Below, in pieces: positions 1 through 8,158 of a stretch of 64,000 nt of DNA. Under the pieces are notes generated by a model, which searched no databases, was not told the origin of the DNA, and was given only the letters and a program-made list of their open reading frames with translations. This stretch comes from DATAUD01 sp036268455 (lineage in GTDB: Bacteria; Verrucomicrobiota; Verrucomicrobiia; Limisphaerales; Palsa-1400): contig DATAUD010000025.1 of assembly GCA_036268455.1 (NCBI GenBank), positions 1 to 64,000 of the forward strand, read 5' to 3'. Within the stretch, counting starts at the first letter, position 1, and the number at the start of each line of letters is the position of its first letter. The position numbers and the translations under genes are program-made.

Positions 1-37
1 GCTGGCGAATGAACCGGGGCCTTGATCTCCACTTTGA

Positions 38-691
38 GTTCCAAGGCTCGCTGGCCAAACGCCGCCGCCCTCAACCCTTGGGCGCGCAGTTTGATGGCCT
101 GCGCCAGCAATGGAGCCAAACGGGCAACAAACCGCAACACCCCGCCTGATTGGCCACTCAATGGGCGGACTGATGGGAATGATGCTTGCCCTTCAGCATC
201 CGGAGGACTGTGACAAGCTGATGATCGTGGATTCGCTTCCTTTCTTCGGCGTTTTGATGGGCGCGAAAGATGCCGCTGCCGCTGAGCCACAAGCTGCCTC
301 AATGCGTGATATGGTTCTCGCCGAAGCGTAGGAGGCCTATTCGCAAGGTGAAAGACAATTCCTCCCTTCTCTTGTCAAGTCGCACGAAGGTCTTAAGGCT
401 GTAACGCAATGGGCCATCGCATCGGACAAAGCCGTCGTCGCTCGCGCCACCTATGAGATTATGACAACAGACCTGCGCCCAAAACTGCACGAGATCAAAA
501 CTCCAATAACGATGCTCTACCCGTGGGATCCAGTCGGCGGCTTCCCGCAAGAGGCTACTGACCGCCTGTATGAGGAAAATTTCGCGGCGTTGCCGAATAA
601 GACGCTTGTGCGCATTCCCAACGCGTTCCACTTCGTCATGCTGGACCAACCGGAGGCGTTTGCGGAACAAGTGGATGCGTTCCTCAAGTGA
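38..691 (+). pseudogene. Decayed alpha/beta hydrolase
   Basis: One reading frame keeps recognisable alpha/beta-hydrolase sequence but is broken by stops. A LIGHSMGGLMGMMLALQHPE stretch (near 152-211) holds the nucleophile-elbow serine (GHSMGG). After an in-frame TAG at 329-331 the same frame continues with homologous sequence to a C-terminal NAFHFVMLDQPEAF segment (catalytic His region) and the TGA ending at 691. Upstream, the frame has hydrolase-like residues (LAGQTPPPSTLGRAV) followed by a TGA at 92-94, and another TGA at 35-37. Several nonsense codons in one conserved frame argue for a pseudogene rather than one sequencing error. Codons 110-331 and 461-691 could still be read as two short ORFs, but neither is a complete hydrolase. 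The 5' end may lie outside the window. Confidence 0.7.
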
Positions 692-730
692 CCGGCATCG
701 GGATTATGACAGAGAGTCCGCAATCCCGCC

Positions 731-2398
731 CTAGACGACGCCTTTGATTCTCAGGGCGATGGCGTGGGGCGTTGGCGGGTTGGCCGGCAATTGCACGGTC
801 AACCCCTGCTCGTCCTGCCTCCATTTTATTTTGCCGTGGTGGCCGAGTAATGAGACATGGGTGACTTTGCGTCCCCCAAGGTTTTCGGAGTTGGCGGCGA
901 GGCTGCGGATAATCGTCCTCCCCATTTCAGGCCAGACCATGATGAAGGCGTATAAGGTTTCGCCCTTCTTTGTGAATCGCATGTCTTCGGCGGTGTAGTG
1001 ACGCACGTCGCGCGCGCCGCCGAATTGTCCTCGCGGCCCTTCGTTTGCCACCGACGGTCCTTCGCCATAAACTTTCCACGGGCGCGTTCCGTGAATGGCC
1101 TCGCTGTTCACATCCATCCAGGCGGTGAATTCCGAGAGGAATTTCAGTTCGTCCGCATCGGGAACGCCGTCGCCAGGCAGCGGAATGTTCAATTGCAAAT
1201 TCCCGTTTTTGCTGACGATATCGATCAACATTTGCGACACCTGGTTCACTGTCTTGTATTTGTGATTCTCAAAAATGCTCCGCTTGTAATGCCAGTCTCC
1301 AATGCACGTGTCCGTTTGCCACGGAAGAATTTCGCCGCCGTTCGTCACGCCGCGTTCCACGTCCAGCACCAGCGCGCGGCGTTGCTCTGCGGTCAATCCC
1401 TTGCCTGTCATAACCGCCTCCAACTTGCCGTGGTGCCGCGCCAGGTTCGTGTTGTAGTAGTAGGCGGCGATGCGCAAACCAATATCGCTCTCCGGGTAAA
1501 TGGGCAGGACCGCATCGTCAAAATAGAGCAGGTCGGGATGATATTTGTCAATCAGGTCAATCGTGCGATTGAAAAACTTTTCCACGTAAGCCGGCGCCAG
1601 CGGCGGATCGCCCGTTTGCTGCCAATTATAATGTCCGAGCGCGTGATATTGCGCGTAAAGGTCCTGCGGATCGAGGCCCTCCCACCATTTCCCTTTCCCA
1701 TCCGCTTTCGTCATCAACCCGTCGTAAGGCACGCCCTCCAATGGGCCGCTCGGATCCGAACGTTGAGCGTCCTGATACCAGCTCCATGCGCGGTCCCCGT
1801 GGCTCGTCAGGGCAAACCGCAACCCCGCCGCGCGCGTCGCCGCCGCCCAGCCGCCGACAATGTCCTTCTTCGGCCCAACGGCCACCGAATTCCAGGGCTG
1901 ATACTTCGAGTCAAATAAATCGAGATTGTCATGGTGATTCGCCAGCGCCGCGAAATATTTTGCCCCGGCCCGCTTATAAAGGTGGACGAGGTGTTTGGGG
2001 TCCCAGTTTTCCGCCCGCCACTGGTGGATCACATCCTTAAAGCCGAACTTGGAAGGATGACCGTATTTCTTCACATGGAATTTGTATATCTCCCCGTCGA
2101 ATTGGTACATTTTTTGGGCATACCAATCGCCCATTTCCGGCTGACATTGGGGACCCCAATGCGCCCAGATACCGAACTTCGCGTCCCGGAACCAATCCGG
2201 CACTCGATATCCGGCGTCCAGCGATTCCCACGAAGGCTCAAACGGTCCGCGAGCGACGCCAAAACCAAACGGCGCGGCGATTGGCATTGGCGCTGTTGGC
2301 GCATTGGCGCCAACCGCGAAAGACGGCAACCCGGAAGCAACCCCCGCCAGCAGGGCGGATTTTTTGATAAACTGACGCCGCGATAGTGAGGATTTCAT
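731..2398 (-). CDS. Alpha-L-fucosidase, GH29, Tat-exported
   Basis: A 555-residue exported glycosidase expected to remove alpha-L-fucose from glycans. The ATG at 2398 is chosen because it gives a clean twin-arginine signal (SRRQFIKKSALLAGVASGL); the frame stays open upstream to 2443. GH29-like stretches are KFGIWAHWGPQCQPEMGDWY (residues about 74-93), KYFAALANHHDNLDLFDSKY (about 147-166) and LLYFDDAVLP (about 290-299), whose aspartate is in the usual nucleophile position. IVSKNGNLQLNIPLPGDG further on is also typical of the family. The Tat signal suggests folding before export. It is divergent from an MFS transporter across a 118-base gap with an inverted repeat, which suggests a sugar-scavenging pair. 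Substrate linkage cannot be read from the sequence. Confidence 0.9.
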   Translation of the reverse strand: MKSSLSRRQFIKKSALLAGVASGLPSFAVGANAPTAPMPIAAPFGFGVARGPFEPSWESLDAGYRVPDWFRDAKFGIWAHWGPQCQPEMGDWYAQKMYQFDGEIYKFHVKKYGHPSKFGFKDVIHQWRAENWDPKHLVHLYKRAGAKYFAALANHHDNLDLFDSKYQPWNSVAVGPKKDIVGGWAAATRAAGLRFALTSHGDRAWSWYQDAQRSDPSGPLEGVPYDGLMTKADGKGKWWEGLDPQDLYAQYHALGHYNWQQTGDPPLAPAYVEKFFNRTIDLIDKYHPDLLYFDDAVLPIYPESDIGLRIAAYYYNTNLARHHGKLEAVMTGKGLTAEQRRALVLDVERGVTNGGEILPWQTDTCIGDWHYKRSIFENHKYKTVNQVSQMLIDIVSKNGNLQLNIPLPGDGVPDADELKFLSEFTAWMDVNSEAIHGTRPWKVYGEGPSVANEGPRGQFGGARDVRHYTAEDMRFTKKGETLYAFIMVWPEMGRTIIRSLAANSENLGGRKVTHVSLLGHHGKIKWRQDEQGLTVQLPANPPTPHAIALRIKGVV

Positions 2399-2491
2399 GT
2401 GCAAGTATTTCCAAATGGAAACAGAAAAGACCGGCGATGGCACCAGAAATTATCATAACTTCTTTTGACGGTTAAGGCATTCGCCCCACTG

Positions 2492-2512
2492 GCATTCGAC
2501 CTGTTCGAATGC
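2492..2512. promoter_or_regulatory. Perfect inverted repeat between fucosidase and MFS genes
   Basis: Two 8-base arms, GCATTCGA and TCGAATGC, are separated by 5 bases in the divergent intergenic region. A further half-site (GCATTCG) lies at about 2478. The geometry fits a dimeric repressor operator controlling one or both divergent genes. The regulator is not in this window. Confidence 0.45.
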
Positions 2513-2516
2513 ACTT

Positions 2517-3965
2517 TTGAGTGTGCCTGCGATTGAAACCCTGATTCCGAAACGGTTGGATCGGCTCCCTTGGAGTCGGTTCCACTGGCTGGTCATCCTT
2601 TCGCTGGGCATTACGTGGGTCCTCGATGGTCTCGAAGTGACACTCGTGGGCGCCGTCAGCGGAATCCTCGGCAGCCCGCATACCCTCGACCTTACGCCGG
2701 CGGAAATTGGATTGCTCGCTTCGTGGTACATCGTCGGCGCCGTCCTCGGCGCGCTTGTCTTCGGGTGGGCAACAGACCGGTTTGGCCGGCGCAAACTCTT
2801 CTCCGTGACCCTGATCATTTATCTTTGCGGCGTCATCCTGTCGGCTCTCTCGTGGAACTTTTGGAGCTTCTGTTGTTTCCGGTTCATCACAGGAGCGGGC
2901 ATCGGGGGTGAATACTCCGCCATCAATTCCGCCATCGACGAACTCATCCCGGCCCGACTGCGAGGACGCGTGGATTTGATCGTCAATGGAAGCTACTGGC
3001 TGGGCGCGGCTGCCGGTTCGCTTTCAACGATCTTCATCCTGAATCCGCGATATTTGCCCGTGAATATCGGTTGGCGGCTTGGCTTTGCGGTCGGGGGCGT
3101 TATTGGACTGCTGGTTTTGTGGTTGCGCCGCTATGTCCCGGAAAGCCCGCGCTGGCTGCTGACCCACGGCCACGCGGACGAAGCCGAACATGTGACTTTG
3201 GAAATCGAGGGGCGGGTAAAAGCGGCTTCCGGCTGTGAACTTCCCGCTCCGTCAGGAAGCGGTTTGCGAATAGAGGCGCGGAAAGATTATGGCTTCGGGA
3301 TGATTGCAAAAGCGATGTTTCAGCGGTACCGAGCAAGGGCTTTTCTCGGGCTGGCATTGATGATTTCCCAGGCTTTCTTTTACAACGCGGTCTTCTTCAC
3401 TTATGCGCTGGTACTGACAAAATTCTACCATGTCCCCGGTGAAAAGACTGGATTGTACTTGCTACCATTTGCGCTGGGAAATTTCCTTGGGCCGCTTGTT
3501 CTCGGGCATTTCTTTGACACCATCGGGCGGCGCGCGATGATTGCGGGGACCTATACGATTTCCGCTTTGTTGATGGGAATCACCGCCGTTCTATTCAGCC
3601 GGGGAGCGATTTCCGCGACGCAACAAACGGCACTTTGGACGGTGATTTTTTTCTTCGCGTCGCCGGCGGCGAGTTCAGCATATTTGACCGTAAGTGAAAT
3701 CTTCCCTCTCGAAACGCGCGGATTGGCCATCGCATTTTTCTTTGCGATTGGGACGGGAATTGGCGGAGTTGTCGCGCCGTGGCTTTTTGGCGCTTTGATC
3801 GGAAGCGGCTCGCGGGTGAACTTGCTTTACGGCTATCTCGCCAGCGCCGCGTTAATGCTGGCGGCGGCTATCGTCGAAGTTATCGTGGGTGTCAAAGCGG
3901 AAGGGCAGAGTTTGGAGAATTTGGCGGCTCCGTTGTCGGAGCTTCAAAATGTTACAGCACGGTAG
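2517..3965 (+). CDS. MFS transporter (metabolite:H+ symporter type)
   Basis: A 482-residue inner-membrane transporter with about twelve hydrophobic segments. The family signature between helices 2 and 3 is GWATDRFGRRKL (near residues 83-94), followed by a GAGIGGEYSAINSAIDELIPAR stretch typical of the sugar/aromatic-acid symporter branch. The second-half counterpart GHFFDTIGRR is also present. The start is uncertain: TTG at 2517 or GTG at 2523. Both lie only a few bases after the inverted repeat at 2492-2512 and neither has a clear ribosome-binding site. Divergence from the fucosidase suggests uptake of a released sugar, which is inference. The 3' end overlaps the convergent Ig-like protein gene by 22 bases. 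Confidence 0.85.
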   Translation: MSVPAIETLIPKRLDRLPWSRFHWLVILSLGITWVLDGLEVTLVGAVSGILGSPHTLDLTPAEIGLLASWYIVGAVLGALVFGWATDRFGRRKLFSVTLIIYLCGVILSALSWNFWSFCCFRFITGAGIGGEYSAINSAIDELIPARLRGRVDLIVNGSYWLGAAAGSLSTIFILNPRYLPVNIGWRLGFAVGGVIGLLVLWLRRYVPESPRWLLTHGHADEAEHVTLEIEGRVKAASGCELPAPSGSGLRIEARKDYGFGMIAKAMFQRYRARAFLGLALMISQAFFYNAVFFTYALVLTKFYHVPGEKTGLYLLPFALGNFLGPLVLGHFFDTIGRRAMIAGTYTISALLMGITAVLFSRGAISATQQTALWTVIFFFASPAASSAYLTVSEIFPLETRGLAIAFFFAIGTGIGGVVAPWLFGALIGSGSRVNLLYGYLASAALMLAAAIVEVIVGVKAEGQSLENLAAPLSELQNVTAR

Positions 3966-6898
3966 AATTGCGCGGGGTTATTCGAGGTCGCGCCGCCGGA
4001 GAAAGTGAAAGGGGCGGCGTTGGTTGCGAGCGGAATCCAGTTGGACAAGTTCGTTGATGACTGAACCACGTAAGTATATCCTGTTGTGCCCGTTACATTG
4101 AAATTATTCGAGCCGCTGACGGATAAAGTGGCGGCGGCGGGATGCACGGCCGGGGCAAATCTTATGGAGCGGAACATTTGGTTTGAACATGCTGTGGCCC
4201 AAGTGCTTATAACAGACGTAACACCGGTGTCGGTGACAGATATGAGGCGGTTGGAGGCGGCTTCAGATGTGATGGCGTAAAGAGTGGGCGCGGGGCCGGT
4301 GAAATCGACGGCGAAGCTGCGGACGCCGATATCGGGAACGCCGGTGGACAGAGTGTAGGCCAGGGTCCAAGTATCTCCACTGGGTTGCCAGCGTTGGATT
4401 CCGCCAGTAACGGAATCATCAGCAACGTAGGCGAAGGCGTTGCCGGGAGCGAGGGCGAAATCCTCCGGACTGGAGAAACTTCCAGTGCCAATGACCAGCG
4501 AAATCCCAGCGGCGGCGGTGGGCTTCGGGGTATCGAAAATGTAAATGCCCGGAGTTTCGGTTTGGGTGGAGAAAGCAAGATAATCGCCGTCGAGGAGGCC
4601 GACGACGCGGCAGTTGCCGAGCGTGTCCTGAACGATCGCGGGCGGGCCCTCCAATCCGAGATAGCAAATTCCGTGGAAGGAGCCGGCGCCCCAGAAGTTG
4701 CCATCGTCATCGATGTACGCGGAGCGGATGTGGTTGGTGGTGTATTCGGCAGTTGAGAGGAGAGCGATCGCGTAATTTCCGTTTCCGTTGATCGTGGCAA
4801 TCGCGCGCGGCACGGCGGCGAATGTGGTGGATGAAAGAGATTCGGCAAGGGAGCCGCGATTGGTGTGGTAGCCCGCGACGACGAGTGATTTGCCGGCGCC
4901 CGAAAGGGTCATGTAGCCTTCCGAACTGGAAGCGCCGCTGATGAGGAGGGCGTTCGTGCCGGAATCGGGAAGTTTCATGGTGCCGACGTATGCGCCATTG
5001 GTGGTGAATTGATCGAGGAACAGCGTGTTGCCCGAACTCACCAAGGGTTGCGCGCCATCGCCGCTCCGCAACATGACGAGATTGCTGGGGAAAAAGGTGG
5101 TTTGCGGCAACGCGACCAGCACAGGCGCATTTGAGCTTACCGCCGATCCGGCGGAATCGGTGATAACGACCGAATAACTCCCCGCGTTGTTGAGTTGCAG
5201 ATTTGTTACGGTGAGGGAATTGGTGGTCGCGCCCGGCAACGGCGAGCCGTTTAATTGCCATTGGTAGTGGAGCGGCAAGGTGCCGACGGCCTTTAACGAT
5301 AATGTGGCTGTCGCGCCGGGCAGGTAAGTCTGGCCGCTGGGTTGCACGAGGATATAGGGATCAATCACAGCCAGGAGGGCTGGGGAACTGGTCACTGAGC
5401 CGGAGGAATTGGACAGAATGATCTGGTAACTGCCATCGTCGGCCCCGAGGACATCTGAGAGAGTCAGCGTGGCATGGGTTGCGCCGGCGAGATTGGTTCC
5501 GTTTTTCTCCCACTGATAGGACGAGATGACGCCGCTGGCGGAAACGGAAAAAGTGGCGGTGGTGGTGGCGGCGTTGGTTCGGCTCACGGGTTGGGTAAGG
5601 ATTTCGGGGAGCGCGATGCCGGGGCCAATGGCCAGACTGGCCACGAGGCTGGTTGCCGCGCCCCAAGTATTGGTAATCACGACTTGATAGCTGCCAGTAT
5701 TGTTGGTGGTCACGTCAGCGATATTCAAGGTGGCGTTGGTCCCGCCAAGAACTGGGGTGGAATTGAGTTGCCACTGGTAGGCGAGCGTTGAGGTGCCTGT
5801 GGCGGTGACCGCAAAGTAAACGGATTGGTCGGCAGGAACGGTTTCGTTCTGCGGTTGGGATGTGATCTCCGGGGCGTAGCCTTGCGGGATGAATTGCACG
5901 CCGCGGAAAAGTTCGTTCGTTCCGGCGGTGGCAAGGACAGTTGCGGGGCTGCCGGAGCCTGCGTCCACAATACTAATGAGGTTATTGGAGGCCGAGTCGG
6001 CGGTGGTGGCGTAAAGAACAGGGTCGATGCCGCTGAAATCCACAGCTAGGCCGCGCGCACCGGTGAGGGAGGTTGCGCCTGTTCCAAGCGTGTAGGCGAG
6101 GCTCCATGTGCCGGAGGCATTGACGTATTTTTGGATGCCGCCGTCTTTGGCGATCTTGTTGTCATCAGCGACGTAAACGGTGTGGCCGTCCGGGCTGATC
6201 GCAAAGGCATACGGGGATGGAGAGGCCGGGCCAGTACACGGAAGGATGAGGTTTGGAGTGGCCGTGCTTTCGGGTGTGCCTTTGAAGTTCCAGATGCCAA
6301 TGGGGGAGGTTTTCTGGGACGAAAAGCAGAGATTGTCATTGAAAATGGAGACGACTTCGGTGTTCTCGCTTTGGACGTCGCCGGGGGAAAAGATGAGGCC
6401 GAGGTAAACCGTGCCGTCGGCCGCGCCGGCAGCCCAAAAGTTGTTGGCGCCGTCGGTGACGGCGGAACGAATGTTGTTGGCACTGAAGAATTCCGTGGTG
6501 CCCGCAATAAAGTTGTAGTTGCCAAGGTAATCAATTGTCGCGATGGCGCGCGGGACGTCGGTGGAGAGCGAATCGGGCAGCGAGCCGGGGAAGCTGAGGT
6601 TGGTGCTGTATCCGGCGAGCGCGAGCAAATGTTTGTCCGAGGAGAGGTTTAGTGCACCTTCGGAACTGGCCTTGCCGCTGATGACCAGGGATTCTGGGCC
6701 GTTGGTGGGGATGGCGACGGTGTTTACCCAAGCGCCGGAGGTGGTATATTGATCGATAAAAATTCGATTGCCGGAATTGGTGAGGGTTGCCGAGCCGTCG
6801 CCGACTCGCAGGACGGCAAGGTTGCCGGGGTAAAACTGAGCCTGGATGGAAAAGGCGGAACAGACAAAGGCCAGGAAGGAGAGGGTGCTAATTTTCAC
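3944..6898 (-). CDS. Secreted protein: propeller-like domain x2, Ig-like x3
   Basis: A 984-residue exported protein of unknown function. Residues 1-20 form a Sec signal (MKISTLSFLAFVCSAFSIQA). Residues about 22-340 and 601-915 are two copies of one domain. Each opens with a PxNLxxLRxGDG motif, then SGNxxFxDQ, PRAIATI, IRSA...NFWGAG, a YVADD...GGIQ strand and a final FRxxxFxP. Repeated short strands suggest a beta-propeller, but that is inference. Between them are three Ig-like domains (about 344-424, 432-512, 515-595) with the usual YQWxxNGxxLxGAT and DxGSYxVxxTN patterns. Residues 922-984 form a C-terminal module (YVVQSSTNLSNW...FYR) shared with two other proteins here. It is convergent with, and overlaps, the MFS gene. 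Adhesion or a surface role is a guess. Confidence 0.8.
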   Translation of the reverse strand: MKISTLSFLAFVCSAFSIQAQFYPGNLAVLRVGDGSATLTNSGNRIFIDQYTTSGAWVNTVAIPTNGPESLVISGKASSEGALNLSSDKHLLALAGYSTNLSFPGSLPDSLSTDVPRAIATIDYLGNYNFIAGTTEFFSANNIRSAVTDGANNFWAAGAADGTVYLGLIFSPGDVQSENTEVVSIFNDNLCFSSQKTSPIGIWNFKGTPESTATPNLILPCTGPASPSPYAFAISPDGHTVYVADDNKIAKDGGIQKYVNASGTWSLAYTLGTGATSLTGARGLAVDFSGIDPVLYATTADSASNNLISIVDAGSGSPATVLATAGTNELFRGVQFIPQGYAPEITSQPQNETVPADQSVYFAVTATGTSTLAYQWQLNSTPVLGGTNATLNIADVTTNNTGSYQVVITNTWGAATSLVASLAIGPGIALPEILTQPVSRTNAATTTATFSVSASGVISSYQWEKNGTNLAGATHATLTLSDVLGADDGSYQIILSNSSGSVTSSPALLAVIDPYILVQPSGQTYLPGATATLSLKAVGTLPLHYQWQLNGSPLPGATTNSLTVTNLQLNNAGSYSVVITDSAGSAVSSNAPVLVALPQTTFFPSNLVMLRSGDGAQPLVSSGNTLFLDQFTTNGAYVGTMKLPDSGTNALLISGASSSEGYMTLSGAGKSLVVAGYHTNRGSLAESLSSTTFAAVPRAIATINGNGNYAIALLSTAEYTTNHIRSAYIDDDGNFWGAGSFHGICYLGLEGPPAIVQDTLGNCRVVGLLDGDYLAFSTQTETPGIYIFDTPKPTAAAGISLVIGTGSFSSPEDFALAPGNAFAYVADDSVTGGIQRWQPSGDTWTLAYTLSTGVPDIGVRSFAVDFTGPAPTLYAITSEAASNRLISVTDTGVTSVISTWATACSNQMFRSIRFAPAVHPAAATLSVSGSNNFNVTGTTGYTYVVQSSTNLSNWIPLATNAAPFTFSGGATSNNPAQFYRAVTF

Positions 6899-7099
6899 GA
6901 TAACGTTTGGCGGGGACGGTAGTCTGGACGGAAGGGGGTGGCAATCTGGAACTCAAAAACTCACGAAACGGAGGAAGCAAAGAAAGCGACGAAGGAGAGC
7001 AGTCAACCACTAATGACCCAGATGCCGATGACACTTTCTGACTCGCCGTGGCTAAAATTTGTTCGCGCAGGACTCGAGACAAACACGGCTTGCACCAGG

Positions 7100-8050
7100 T
7101 TATTTGTTTTTATTCCCTAACAATCTGATGACTTCTGAGGATATTATTGGGGAAAGCAATCGGACCGGGACATTGCTCTCGCCGAAATCGGCCACTGCGT
7201 TCAATTGCGCAATTGGAAGGACGATTTTCGGAAGTTCCCCGTTTGTTGGAACTTCTCCATAAATGCCTTCGTTATAATATGGTGTTATTTTGGTAATAAT
7301 GAGTCTCTTTGATCTTGAGAAGCTTTTGATTCGCTTAAAATAATCAGGCTCATCTCCGTCAGGCGGCGATGCCGTCTTAAATGCACGAATACAAGCAACG
7401 ATTTCCCGCGCGCTGGCAGTAGGCCTCTTTTGCGTTCGCTCAAGATTCGGCTGGCTCAGCCAAAAAGATCTCATTCGTATGGGCCTGCCAAATTGTTGAA
7501 ATGAAAAACCTTCGGATTCATCATTAACCTGAATACCGTCAATCTGGCGGGGCAGATAAACTCCGGCCTCCCCATAAGAAGCAATGTTGGTTTTCACAAA
7601 TTCCCCGCGATGAACACCAAGTTTTCCGAGTGCATCCCAGGCGCGCTCGACGATCGCCGCGTCCTTGAAATATTCGGTTGCCAATTCCGGGGAGCGGTCT
7701 CCCAAATTGTAAGAGAATTCTCCCGAATCCGGTGTAATTTCAAAATAAGGCGGCTCCGGCTCTTCAGGTATGTGGTCAGCCCAAATTACAATTCGATTGG
7801 TTGACGGCCGGGGAAATCCTTTGCTCTGAAACGACGCGAGAACAATCGCATTTGAAATGGTATTAGCCGAAAAGACACGCGGCATTTTTTTGTAAACCCA
7901 AAAAGTTCGTTGTAAATTATTTGTCGGCGCCATCCAGATGATTTGCGTGTTCGTCGAAAAATGCGGAGAACAATCTTCAAGTGTGACCGCAGCCGCGTGG
8001 GAATAAAAAAACACAGCCAAGACTGCCGCGGGAAGCGCAAATGGTTTCAT
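7100..8050 (-). CDS. Exported protein of unknown function
   Basis: A 316-residue protein with an N-terminal hydrophobic signal (residues 1-21, ending HAAA). I do not recognise a domain. The mature part is soluble, rich in aromatic residues and proline, with one internal stretch typical of small Verrucomicrobia-type hypotheticals (WDALGKLGVHRGEFVKTN near residues 139-156). It has no obvious enzyme motif and no cysteine pair beyond scattered residues. It lies on the minus strand between the sigma-factor fusion gene (upstream, gap about 108 bases) and the 984-residue secreted protein (downstream, gap about 200 bases). No clear terminator separates them, so co-transcription is possible but unproven. 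Confidence 0.65.
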   Translation of the reverse strand: MKPFALPAAVLAVFFYSHAAAVTLEDCSPHFSTNTQIIWMAPTNNLQRTFWVYKKMPRVFSANTISNAIVLASFQSKGFPRPSTNRIVIWADHIPEEPEPPYFEITPDSGEFSYNLGDRSPELATEYFKDAAIVERAWDALGKLGVHRGEFVKTNIASYGEAGVYLPRQIDGIQVNDESEGFSFQQFGRPIRMRSFWLSQPNLERTQKRPTASAREIVACIRAFKTASPPDGDEPDYFKRIKSFSRSKRLIITKITPYYNEGIYGEVPTNGELPKIVLPIAQLNAVADFGESNVPVRLLSPIISSEVIRLLGNKNK

Positions 8051-8158
8051 ATCTCCGATTGGATAATGACGCTTACAGAAAACATCACAGGCGTAAAGAA
8101 TTTTCCCAGACGGCCGTGCCTGAGCCAGAGCATCTCTCCCATGGACGGGCCCCTCCTA

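Noticed and set aside
998..1918. Long plus-strand ORF opposite the fucosidase
   Set aside because: It is the mirror of a strong GH29 frame, has no domain and no ribosome-binding site, and is rich in Arg/Pro as shadows of high-GC genes are.
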